In this document: positions 55,286-64,000 of the stretch, in pieces
Layout of the letters: each line of letters starts with the position of its first letter
How positions within the stretch are numbered: position 1 is the stretch's first letter
NCBI GenBank assembly: GCA_013339895.1
Contig: JABACO010000003.1
Coordinates: 6,442,229-6,506,228, forward strand
DNA: 64,000 nucleotides
Reading direction: 5' to 3'
Source of the DNA: Ephydatia muelleri
Lineage: Eukaryota > Porifera > Demospongiae > Spongillida > Spongillidae
Position numbers and translations under genes: made by a program
Notes under the pieces: generated by a model
Database searches by the model: none
Told to the model about the DNA's origin: nothing
Seen by the model: only the letters and a program-made list of their open reading frames with translations

Positions 55286-57100
55286 GGGGCCGTTCATAAA
55301 TTACGTCACGCAAAAGAGGGGGAGGGGGGGGGAATAGCGTGATATCACATTTTATAATTAAAATTCATTGTCGTGGGTAACATTGTTCTATGATATGGTG
55401 ACAGTTCTATGTAGAGATCATTATCTCTGCTCTATGTGAACAGGGGCACAAATAAGGCCCTGTAGAAGGTTCCATTATACTGATCGGGCCGTTCAAATCT
55501 ACAGGGCCCTGACTGAGGCTCAGTGTATTGTTGCCTTTTGGGTATTAAAACGTGCGTGTATATAGACCGTTTGAAGTGTTTCAAGTATTTGTCGATTGTG
55601 CGTAGCGGAGTAGCAGATGAATCGGTTTAAGGTGCATGGATGGACTGTTGAGTGAGTTAAAGGCCATCACAATGAAGCACAAAGGAGGTTTGTTGAGTTT
55701 TTGGGGGAAACAGCCAACCCAGAGAGCCGTTCCAGCTAATAAGAGCAGTGTTCCAGAAATGTCAGTAGTAGAATTTGTAGCTGCTAGTGATTCTGATGAG
55801 GGTCAAAAGAATGGAAGTGAGCCTGTTAACAGTTACAGCTGTAATAGTGTGAAACAATGAAAGGCCATGAACTTCAGCTCAAAACTAACGTGATAAATGC
55901 GCAGGTAATAACTGACTTAAAGAGCTGTCAGATAAAATGAGGAAGGTAGTGGAATTAGGGTCTATGTTAAAGAGAAAAAAAGACGACCAACGAAGGTCAA
56001 AAAAGTTCAGAAAAAGAGATTAGCTGCAGCCTGTGCAAAGAATCCAAAAATTGAAGCCCACTCTAAAAATCAGAAATGAGGCTGGGAGGCCACGGTTAGA
56101 AGATGATCAGCCTCTCCTTTTGCAAGCTATCCTTGACATAGCCTTCAATGGCTCTGCTGCTCATGAGAAAAGACAAAGTGATGTCTATGGGAGCATCAAA
56201 ACATTGGATGAGCTAACCATGTCAATGGTGATGGATTCAAACATCATAGGCGCGGGGTTTACCTTCGCCTGATTCCTAAGCGCAGCCAGGAAAAGGCATG
56301 TTACAACTGTACCAGTCAAGCTCATCAGAGCACAGAATGATTCCCATGCCAAGCATGTTGACCAAAAATTCTGTGTGTCCACAATCTTCCATTCTGGGGC
56401 CTAATGAAGTGTTCTTTATTAGTCAATATGACAAAGCTAGAGTACCAATTGGTCTCACTGCAGCTAACAAACAGTCTCCTTTGCTGATGATACAGAGTGA
56501 GTTTACAAGACCATGATTGGGTAGTCACTTCTCAACACACGTTGACCCATCTGTGTATGCTGGCATTGTTATACAACCAAATGGTTTTGGTAAGCCAGAA
56601 GCTGTTAGCTATTCAGGGACAACATACATTGCAATTCGGTCTGGAAAGTACTCCTCATCTACTGCCTATACACATGCACTTGACTTTGAGAGATTGCTTC
56701 AGCTACATGAATTTGATCAGTACTATAACCAAGTATGGACCAGACAACGCAGTGAAACCTGTCCTTGTCATTACTGTAGATGGTGGTCCAGATGAGAATC
56801 CTCGCTGAAATGGCTATGCATGTCTATTTGCTGGAAGAGCACCTTCAGTGTCCGTGGCTAGAAGATGCTGGCGAAGATGCATGACCCGCATGCGATAACT
56901 GTTTCATTTAATTTTGGTTGCATTAACGGCACGAAACTTCTAATGTGCACGCTTAAAGCTTATTCGTGTGTGTGTGTGTGTAGGGGGGGGGGGGGGGGCA
57001 ATGTGACGTAATTGAGAAAGGGGGGGGTGGAATTATTGTGACAGTCTGTGATGGGGAGTCTTAATTTGTGTGACGTAATTTATGAAGTCAGAACGGCCCT
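55286..57100. mobile_element. GGGGCCGTTCATAAATTACG transposon, copy B, deleted
   Basis: Left end at 55286 identical to copy A. The right end near 57100 has a short insertion (GAAGTCAGAACGGCCC). About 1.5 kb shorter than copy A, missing the hairpin region and the 3' part of the transposase. G runs near 55320 and 56983-57030 differ between copies. Confidence 0.8.
55636..56810 (+). pseudogene. unnamed DDE-type transposase, copy B
   Basis: Frame starts MDGLLSELKAITMKHKGGLL and, with many frameshifts, retains LLLQAILDIAFNGSAAHEKR, YIAIRSGKYSSSTAYTHALD and DGGPDENPR. It then jumps at about 56806 to sequence that in copy A lies near 42897. The deletion removes VERRMAPLS and the Cys-rich tail, so it is dead. 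Confidence 0.72.
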
Positions 57101-57352
57101 TAAGACTACTAATTGAAGTAGGCTGTGGTAAGCAGTTCAGAAGCAGAAAGGTCTTTCTCTGTATTGAGAAGAATAAAGACCCATTTACGTAATCGAATGG
57201 GAGAAGATCGCATTAACGTTATGAATCTCAACGCTAACAGACATAGATCCAAAGGAAATGGTGGCCCGTTTTATCAAAACGAATCTCAAAAGTCTGTTCA
57301 GAGTATAACGACTAATTGTTGTGGCGTTGAACGTATGATTGTTGATTTGTGA
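57101..57352 (+). pseudogene. hAT relic B, C-terminal dimerisation part
   Basis: VSSSEAERSFSVLRRIKTHL and RNRMGEDRI correspond to 43136-43370. It carries small insertions and deletions relative to copy A. Confidence 0.85.
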
Positions 57353-57361
57353 TTAATTAAC

Positions 57362-57392
<31 letters not shown>

Positions 57393-57960
57393 ACACACAC
57401 ACACATTTTTCCTTATCCGCCTCTGAGTTATGCATGACGACGGATCACAGATACCTCAGCTCTACATGTATCTCTCTTCTTTACCTGCGACGAACAACGC
57501 CATTCATTTGTCGACGGAACATTCTCTATATCTGCATGGCGTGCATGCTTAATGCTTCAGTTGCTTTTAATCTGCCTTTCCCTAAGTACGCTGCTATCTC
57601 TTTATATCTTCCCAAATCCCCACACAAAATCACGTAGTTACCGTCATTTCTCTCGCTGCCTCAGCTGAGAACTTTCGGAACTGAATGTGACGATGTAAAA
57701 CTTTCCCATGCATGCATGCGGTGTCATGCACATTACTGAGAAAGATTTCCAAAACGCGCATATTAGATTAGACTTGAGACTTGTGCTGCAAGATCCCGTC
57801 CCTCTCCTCTTCCCTTCCCCCTTTAAACTCCGCACGTGCACGCGATCGTGTGTCGGGCGAACGCGTCAAAGATGTCATCTATATTGAACCACTTACTTGC
57901 CGTTGTAAAGGACACCACACACGCTCGCAGCGATCAACAGCCACAAGGGACAAAGCACTT

Positions 57961-58746
57961 CAGTATACACAGCCGGTAGTTTTTTCTTGTTTCAAAGCTG
58001 TACCCGATATAGTGAATCAGACTGTTTACCAGACCTTGGTAGAACTGGTGCAGAACCTTTGATTCATATTTGATGGAGTAACATTGATTCATACTGTATT
58101 ACCAGAGGATTACCAAACCTGCCTGTTATCAATCTGAATGGCTGCGTACAGTCTGAATCAACGCGGTATCCGATGAAGGTCGGAAAGCATTTACGTTTGT
58201 TTACCAGCCCCAAGTGTATTTTGTATTTACCAGAGTTCATTTGGCAATACATTACGAAGTTGAAACAAAACACGTTGTAAACAATACAATACGCATCACA
58301 CACAATAAGCAGTACATCATTCTATTCCAATTAATCATACTTGAAATGCAGTCTTTTCATTGGTGAGTTTCTGTTCAATCCTTCTGGATGAATCCCTCTC
58401 ATCAAATTTGCAAGCATCCGTGCAATAATGAACAAGGGATACAGCACACTTAACCTGGTTACAATCCACAGTAGAAATATTCTTGGTTAAAGATACCAAA
58501 GGACACTCGTAGTCGTTCAACACAGGTTGTCCATTTAAGACGTAATTCTCACAGCCTTGCAGCTGACAGGAGATTTGCCCTGAACGTTACTGGCATGCAG
58601 CCAAGAATGAGTATGTAGTGGAATATAAAAACACGCATCACATGAGTATGCAGAGGTGGATCAGGTCTTGGGGGAGGGGCATCAGGTGTAGTGAGTGCAT
58701 GAACTGAGCACGCCTCCAAGCCGCCAACACAAGTTTAGTGTATCAT
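57961..58746 (-). repeat. segment B end with the unrecognised minus-strand frame
   Basis: Copy of 47461-48243. Minus-strand stretches MLNDYECPLVSLTKNISTVD, QVKCAVSLVHYCTDACKFDE (58523-58335) and KYKIHLGLVNKRKC to LITGRF (58303-58064) are longer than in copy A. The function is unknown. Confidence 0.65.
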
Positions 58747-59600
58747 TTTGCGTCTGTTGCTCGTCGGTGACGTTGGTTGGTGTATGTCAATTGGTGAACG
58801 TCCTTCCTGCGTTTCTGGGGTATGTACCTCTGTCGTTTTTCCTGGGTATCAACCTCTGATCTCCTCAGGTATGCACCTCTGATTTTGTCTGTATCACTGG
58901 ACCTCTGGCATGTTGGTTGAATTTTTTTCTGGGTTTGTCGAGCCCCAGAATTCTGGTGGTTTGCTTGATACTGGTCTAAGAGTATTGGCGTAGAGGGTGT
59001 TTCTGGTCTTAATGTAAGGTGGTGAACCCCGTTGTTGTAGGCCTAGGGTTAGGTTTTATTGCAAAATGGGTTATAAGCATTAAATTATATGTGTTTGCAA
59101 GCTTTATGTTGTTCTAAACATATGAATGAACTAAAAGTCCACTGCATCCCTGATTTATTTGTTGTCTGCATGCCCTGTATTTGTTTATGCTGTGCTGTCA
59201 GAGTAGTATGCCAGCATGTTTTTCTCTCCTAGTTGGTGAGGTTTTTTCCCTCCACCTGAGTTAGTGCATGCCCACCGCCTCTAAAGTAGTCACAGTATAT
59301 TTCATCACTTATTTAAACAAAGGTTTCCCGTGACATGTATTCCAACTGTTCCAGACACTGTCCTTAGTGACTCTATACATCACATGCCACAGATCGCAAA
59401 TGGGGAGAGAGTACTTTCTGTCTAATTTACTATGCTCCAATGACATAACCAATAATATAAGTCAACTGTATGATGTTTAAACCCATTCCTTCTCTTCATT
59501 TCTTTTTCCATCTTCTCCAGAGTATGTCAGTATGCAGAGGAAATGGGAAATTGTGCCTCCATTTTAACCTGCTTTTCATTGCAATTATGATTATTTGCAG
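58747..59600. other. intergenic DNA, nothing recognised
   Basis: A loose internal repetition of GTATGTACCTCTG / GTATCAACCTCTG / GTATGCACCTCTG lies at 58820-58900. No gene was seen. Confidence 0.5.
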
Positions 59601-59619
59601 TTTGTTGTGTGTGTTGTAT

Positions 59620-59637
59620 GGTGTGTGTGTGTGTGTG

Positions 59638-59716
<79 letters not shown>
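59620..59716. repeat. (GT)n microsatellite
   Basis: Nearly 50 GT units with one GC interruption. Confidence 0.97.
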
Positions 59717-59718
<2 letters not shown>

Positions 59719-59839
59719 CTTGCTCTTTCAAATAAAATCAAGAGCACTGTTCAATGTCCAAGACCAGGCATCTTTCTAACAAACATTCAAGGTTGCACAC
59801 AACACAAGTTAGCACAACCATTGTATCTTGGCGCTGTTA

Positions 59840-60225
59840 ATTCATTTTGATGCCAGTCCATAACCATGATGTCATACTATATGTAGTCTTTGTTGCTGTT
59901 TTATCACTTGTGTGTTTTAGCATTCATGTAAAATTGTATTTCATGCAAACCTTTGGTCCTGAGCAGCCATGATCAACAAAATAATAGGTTGTTTTGCTAG
60001 TAAGAATGTTTGATGACATCATAAGATGTGTTCCAACAGACGGTAATAAAATAATATTTATTAATGTCCACAGCATGCCATGCAATATGCCATACAATAG
60101 TTTACAGTGGATCTAAGCAGTCCATTCACACTGGCACAAAGCATTAGGTAGTGAAAAATTTCCTTGTCATTTTGATGGCACTCCATAACCCGAAGGTGAG
60201 TGAAGCCTGTTAGATTGGAAATAAC
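59840..60225. repeat. inverted-duplication arm, partner of 51840-52335
   Basis: Reverse complement of the arm described at 51840, including CATAAGATGTGTTCCAACAG and AGCATGCCATGCAATATGCC. Confidence 0.85.
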
Positions 60226-60615
60226 ATTATCTAATTATGCAAATCACAGTAGTCATGGTTGTGAAAAATCACACATGCACGCACATATGCACACAGATAC
60301 AACGCACAGACATACTCATGCATACATGCACACACTTGAGTGTACCCTTTTGGACGCCATTTCCAGTGCCACTTTTATTAGATTGGTTAACTTGCACAGG
60401 TGCTTTCCTGAAAACAAATGGCCACATCTGACCTTTACTTTCACAACCGATGGTGTACTGGCCACACAAAGAATATTTGCACAGGTTTAGTCCATGTACA
60501 TGCATATGTGTGTGTGTACTCTATGTGTGTGTATAATTATGCTTGTGTTCATTCACAATGTCTACATGTGGGTGTGCTTGTGTTTATCTGGATGTGTTTA
60601 TGTGCCACGGCATAC

Positions 60616-60689
60616 ATTGGAAGGGTTGGGTCTGGGTACCAGTCTTCGGGTTCCAGCTTGTTCACTGCCACAATTAGATCAATCGATGT
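60616..60689 (-). pseudogene. PDZ last-strand exon (minus-strand copy)
   Basis: On the minus strand the frame reads TSIDLIVAVNKLEPEDWYPD before a possible GTATGC donor. The acceptor that reads TCTGCAG in the 19.5-kb copy is TCTGCAA here, so splicing is probably lost. Joined after ...RAIDMES of the exon at 61822-61932 it would complete the PDZ fold. Confidence 0.5.
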
Positions 60690-60699
60690 TTGCAGAAGA

Positions 60700-61515
60700 T
60701 AAGGGAGGGAGAGAGTAGGGGAGGGAGAGGGTAGAGGAGGGAGAAGGTAGGGGAGGGAGAGGCGAGAAGGTATGGAGGAGGAGAGGGTAGGAGAGGGAGA
60801 GGTAAGAGAGGGAGAGGGTAGGAGAGGGAGAGGTAGGAGAGGGAGAGGTAGGAGAGGGAGAGGGTAGGAGAGGGAGAGGGTAGGAGAGGGTAAAGAGAGG
60901 GTAGGGGAGAAGGCAGGGAAGAGGGAGAGGGTGGGGAGAAGAGGGAGAGGATTAAGGGAGGGAGGAAAGGTAGGCGAGGGAGGGAGAGGAGAGGATGGAG
61001 AGGGGAGGGAATGAGGGAGAGGAGAGTGATGGAGAGGGAGGGAGGGCGGGAGGGAGAGGGGAGGAGGAGGGGGGAGACGGAGAAGGGGGATGGGAGAGGG
61101 GAGGGCGGGAGAGGGGGGGAGGGAGGGAGGGGGAGGGAGGGAGGGAGGGGGGGAGGAGGGAGGGAGGCGAGGAGGGAGGGAGGGGAGGGAGGGAGGAGGG
61201 AGGGAGGGAGGAGGGAGGGATGGGAGGGAGGGGTAGGGAGGGAGGGAGGGAGGGAGGAGGGAGGAGGGAGGGAGGGAGGGAGGGAGGGAGGGAGGGAGGG
61301 AGGGAGGGGGAGGGAGGGAGGGAGGGAGAGGGGAGGGGAGGGCGATGTAGAGAGGGTAGGGAGAGAGACCGGGTAGGAGGGAGGGAGAGGGTATGTAAGG
61401 GAGAGTGTAATGGAGAGGGAGAGGTAGGGATGGAGGGAGATGATAGGAAAGGAGGAGGGGTACAGAAGGAGAGAGGAGGGGCATGAGATGGAAGAGGAGA
61501 AATTAAGAGTAAGCG
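60700..61515. repeat. 800-bp purine tract of GGGA/GGAGA repeats
   Basis: The plus strand is almost only A and G for about 0.8 kb. Reading frames here (Gly/Glu/Arg on plus, Pro/Ser/Leu on minus) are artefacts. On the minus strand it lies where the pyrimidine tract before the PDZ last-strand acceptor would be. Confidence 0.97.
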
Positions 61516-61821
61516 AGGAAGTGGGGAGGAAGAGGTGAGAAAGCTGAATGCCTGCTCATGCATGCACCAACTAAATTGTATAGAATAATCACAGTTACAT
61601 GTACAAGTGTACGTATACATGTTTTAAGCATTCTGCATATGTTATGAAAATCATAGCTACATGTACTTACTGTAAGCAATGTGTACTTAAGTACTCTCAT
61701 TATGCATTAAGCAGTAATAGCAAGTGGGATAATAACAACTTCAAATGCATACATTGAAAGTGAAAACAGTACACAGGAGAGTAAGGACAAAGGAAAAAGA
61801 AGAACAGTGAAAAGAACTAAC

Positions 61822-61932
61822 TGACTCCATGTCAATAGCCCTCTTCAAAGCTTGCGCTGCTTCGTTGTGAGTCACGTTCAGCGGGCTCACTCCATCACAC
61901 ACCAGAATCTGGTCACACATATGTAGATGACC
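61822..61932 (-). pseudogene. PDZ-domain exon (minus-strand copy)
   Basis: Minus-strand frame HLHMCDQILVCDGVSPLNVT then HNEAAQALKRAIDMES, ending at a GAGTCA-GTTAG donor. The Gly of the VGDQI turn is Cys here, and Gly is normally needed for the PDZ turn. Its intron and downstream exon (60616-60689) are in the expected order on this strand, so this arm preserves more of the gene than the plus-strand arm. Confidence 0.6.
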
Positions 61933-61940
61933 TTATAAGG

Positions 61941-61942
<2 letters not shown>

Positions 61943-61992
<50 letters not shown>
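61943..61992. repeat. (CA)n microsatellite
   Basis: About 24 CA units, the inverted counterpart of the GT run at 50430. Confidence 0.95.
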
Positions 61993-61994
<2 letters not shown>

Positions 61995-62069
61995 GCATAT
62001 GCATTTCATAAAAATGAGTTGGGACATGGAGTCTACATAATAGATACAAGGGACTCTTGCAGCAAAAAC

Positions 62070-62260
62070 AAAGTCCAAAGGGACATAGCATTGTTTGGGA
62101 TGCACAGCCTTCAAGCAGGTGGTGCCACAGCAGCTGCTGATGCAGGTGTACCAGTCAGGTTGTTTCAACAACATGGCAGACAGAAGTCTGAGGCTGAGTA
62201 GGATGGGTATGTGAAGGATTCAGTGGACAGGGATCTGGAGGTGTCCAAACACCGGGGCCA
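62070..62260 (+). pseudogene. tyrosine recombinase C-terminal fragment, copy 2
   Basis: The frame reads MHSLQAGGATAAADAGVPVR, LFQQHGRQKSEAE, stop, DGYVKDSVD-x-DLEVSK. The active-site Tyr of DGYVKDS is present, the second catalytic Arg is Gln, and the Trp usually following HGR is Gln. It is nearly identical to copy 3 at 63083. Confidence 0.75.
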
Positions 62261-62400
62261 CTCACAGTCAACACTACACCTGCCCATGTGTTGTCATGGA
62301 GAGAGTAGTATAGATGTCATACGTTTTGTCGTTTGAATGTAGTAAATTAGTCAGAAACTATGCTCCCTCTAATTGTGATTGGTGGCAGATTGGCAGATAC

Positions 62401-62565
62401 TTCAGATACAATCTATGGCTGAGGCAATGACAAAACCCGACGAAATACTGAAAAATGCTGTTGAAAATGTGTTAGCTGTTGATGGCTTTAAGATTCAGAC
62501 TCCATCGTCGAGAAGCGCTGTTGAGGACGCTCGGAAACTCTTACAGTCAGTACCTGTACCTGTAT
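62401..62565 (+). pseudogene. isolated copy of the P-like C-terminal module start
   Basis: From an ATG at 62401: MAEAMTKPDEILKNAVENVL, then AVDGFKIQTPSSRSAVEDAR and KLLQ. It aligns with the start of the PL-3 module (ILLDAVHQVLEDASF..SPVAIEAWQAAVQ). Both begin with their own Met-Ala, supporting the idea that the module can be a free-standing gene. No P-like terminal repeat was found around it, and the frame is lost after about 50 codons. Confidence 0.5.
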
Positions 62566-62835
62566 ACATTTGCTTGAATAGGAGTTACATGCCTACCCTT
62601 CTACATCATACCTCTATTCCTATTCTCTGAGTTGATGGACAAGGATAAAAAAATTGTATATAAATCACAAAAATCGGCGCTTGAGGCATTGTATTTAGAA
62701 AACTTTTCAAAACGAAAAAAGTCCCTCCTGGTTCATTCACTGAACACTTAGGATTCGTTCATAGAATTACAAAACTACTTAGGATGGCTCGTAAACAGGT
62801 ACATGCACGAAGTATACCGATTTATGCCCTCAACT

Positions 62836-63082
62836 ACTATATGGGACAGTTTCCGCGAAAATTGCCCCACGTTTAAAATGTTATAAAAATGCATCGTGTT
62901 TGAATCGCTATAACTTCCCAACGGATAACGCTATCCACTTCCTATTTTCAACACTGCATAGTGAAATGGTGTAGTATGAAGTGTTGAAAATAGAAAGTCG
63001 ATAGCGTTATCCGTTGGGAAGTTATAGCAATTCAAACGCGATGCATTTTTATAACATTTTAACCGTGGGGCAATTTTCAACC
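62836..63082. mobile_element. GGGACAGTTTCC hairpin MITE lacking its last bases
   Basis: Left arm GGGACAGTTTCCGCGAAAAT, then GAATCGCTATAACTTCCCAA and GCTATCCACTTCCTATTTTC, mirrored with very few differences around a loop of about 30 bases. The right end stops at GGGGCAATTTTC, 16 or so bases short, and joins directly to recombinase copy 3. Confidence 0.88.
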
Positions 63083-63400
63083 TAGCATTGTTTGGGATGC
63101 ACAGCCTTCAAGCAGGTGGTGCCACAGCAGCTGCTAATGCAGACGTACCAGTTAGGTTGTTTCAACAACATGTCAGACAGAAGTCTGAGGCTGAGTAGGA
63201 TGGGTATGTGAAGGATTCAGTGGACAAGGATCTGGAGGTGTCCAAACACCTGGGCCACTCACAGTCAACACTACACCTGCCCATGTGTTATCATGGAGAG
63301 GGTAGTATAGGCAATAGAAGATGTCATACGTTTTGTCGTTGGAATGTAGTAAATTAGTCAGAAACTATGCTCCCTCTAATTGTAATTGGTGGCATATATG
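63083..63400 (+). pseudogene. tyrosine recombinase fragment, copy 3, with flanking repeat
   Basis: A near-identical duplicate of 62085-62395: HSLQAGGATAAANADVPVRL, HVRQKSEAE, stop, DGYVKDSVD. It is followed by the GAATGTAGTAAATTAGTCAG repeat. The two copies flank the module fragment and the hairpin element, so they probably arose by a local duplication. Confidence 0.75.
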
Positions 63401-63455
63401 ATGAAGTTGTGATTTAGATTATATTCGATATATTCACTTCTGGATCCTGTTACAC

Positions 63456-64000
63456 CATAGATAATAGAATAAAGGGATTGGAAACGGTATATAAATTTAC
63501 GTGACGTGACGTCACGTTCCGTTACATGACCGTGCTTCGCATTGAATATTCTAGTGGGCGTGTGAACTGTTGAGCATCCGTTCGTAAAGAGCTTCTTTAG
63601 TGTTGTTTAACCTATACCTGTGTGAGGACAGCCTTTTTGACACCCAAACATCGTTTAGCTATTCTTTCCAGAAGTTAAGTTCAGACAGCGGGCAATCGTA
63701 TAGCTGCCTCCTGATTGGAAATTGGTTGTGTGATTTTCCTGGACACAGGTACCATCAGGAAACCTTTTTGTGAGTTCCAGTATAGAGTACGTAGTGGGTA
63801 GTGTGGCTGTGGAAGGTTTTGGAGCCTCTAAAAAGTGTTTTGGCGTTGTAGATCGGTAATTTGCTAGCCAATGACACCCGAAAAGCGTACTTTTTGTGTA
63901 ATTTTCCCATAGAAGTGGTTAGGTTTGTAGAAAATTTCAGGATATATACTGAACCAGAGATGCATGTAGAGTGGCGTGATCAATATTTGTTGTATGTGCT
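63456..64000. mobile_element. PL-4: left end of a further P-like element, runs off the window
   Basis: CATAGATAATAGAATAAAGG then GATTGGAAACGG resembles the left end of PL-3 and shares the GGGATTGGAAACG core of all four elements. It is followed by ACGTGACGTGACGTCACG, recalling the CACGTG just inside the ends of the others. No transposase was recognised in the 0.5 kb available, and the right end is outside the window. Confidence 0.6.

Larger units (their letters stand above)
53902..58746. repeat. segment B: duplicate of segment A without PL-2 and PL-3
   Basis: Collinear with 33382-34166, 39277-44013 and 47461-48243, apart from small indels and larger losses inside the GGGGCC transposon (hairpins at 40.26-40.65 kb and the end of its transposase). 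Both P-like elements are absent and each site is uninterrupted, which dates their insertions relative to the duplication. Confidence 0.93.

Noticed and set aside
60549..61620. Large proline/serine/leucine and glycine/glutamate frames
   Set aside because: They arise from the purine/pyrimidine tract. Only the short PDZ-end segment TSIDLIVAVNKLEPED at the edge looks real.
1..64000. tRNA, rRNA or other structured RNA genes
   Set aside because: I saw no convincing cloverleaf, rRNA core or snRNA motif by eye. A covariance-model scan would be needed to exclude short ones.

Overview
This window looks like a repeat-saturated piece of an intron-bearing invertebrate genome. Short spliceosomal introns, AT-rich intergenic DNA, many transposon families and a strong excess of CATGTACATG-like strings suggest a marine invertebrate, and my best guess is a sponge. 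No species-specific marker is visible, so this is inference. Only a few host-type genes can be supported: the 3' part of a carbonyl reductase (SDR) gene at the left edge, a minus-strand array of five single-exon seven-transmembrane receptor copies (one clearly intact, one nearly intact, one cut by an assembly gap, two dead), and isolated exons resembling PDZ, ankyrin and DIS3-like proteins.

Layout. 0-5 kb: carbonyl reductase, a 20-bp tandem repeat and dead receptor copy 1. 5-8 kb: remains of an element with an OTU-like protease and an H2C2/DDE integrase (Ginger-like), followed by poly-C satellite. 8-12.5 kb: dispersed repeats, a possible DIS3L exon and intact receptor copy 2. 12.5-18.1 kb: a giant imperfect palindrome. 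18-22.2 kb: Tc1/mariner and tyrosine-recombinase relics and receptor copy 3. 22.4-31 kb: simple repeats, a perfect hairpin element, and a DIRS-type retrotransposon whose recombinase gene is split by P-like element PL-1. 31.3-33.4 kb: ACTC satellite, a gap of exactly 1000 N, and receptor copy 4. 33.4-48.2 kb: segment A, which carries a hAT relic, an unnamed DDE-type transposon inside the hAT, and P-like elements PL-2 and PL-3. 48-53 kb: ankyrin and PDZ exons and repeats. 53.3-58.7 kb: receptor copy 5 and segment B, a duplicate of segment A that lacks PL-2 and PL-3. 59-62 kb: an inverted partial copy of the PDZ region with an 800-bp purine tract. 62-64 kb: recombinase relics, hairpins and the left end of a fourth P-like element, PL-4.

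The most informative result is how these pieces fit together. Segment B holds the empty sites for PL-2 and PL-3, and the DIRS reading frame defines the empty site of PL-1. All three give a 7-bp target duplication for a THAP9/P-type transposase, where Drosophila P makes 8 bp. PL-3 also has its transposase split into two convergent genes, while PL-1 and PL-2 carry one co-linear gene. A second unusual structure is a pair of adjacent perfect hairpins at 40.26-40.65 kb that share an identical 76-nt loop but have unrelated stems.
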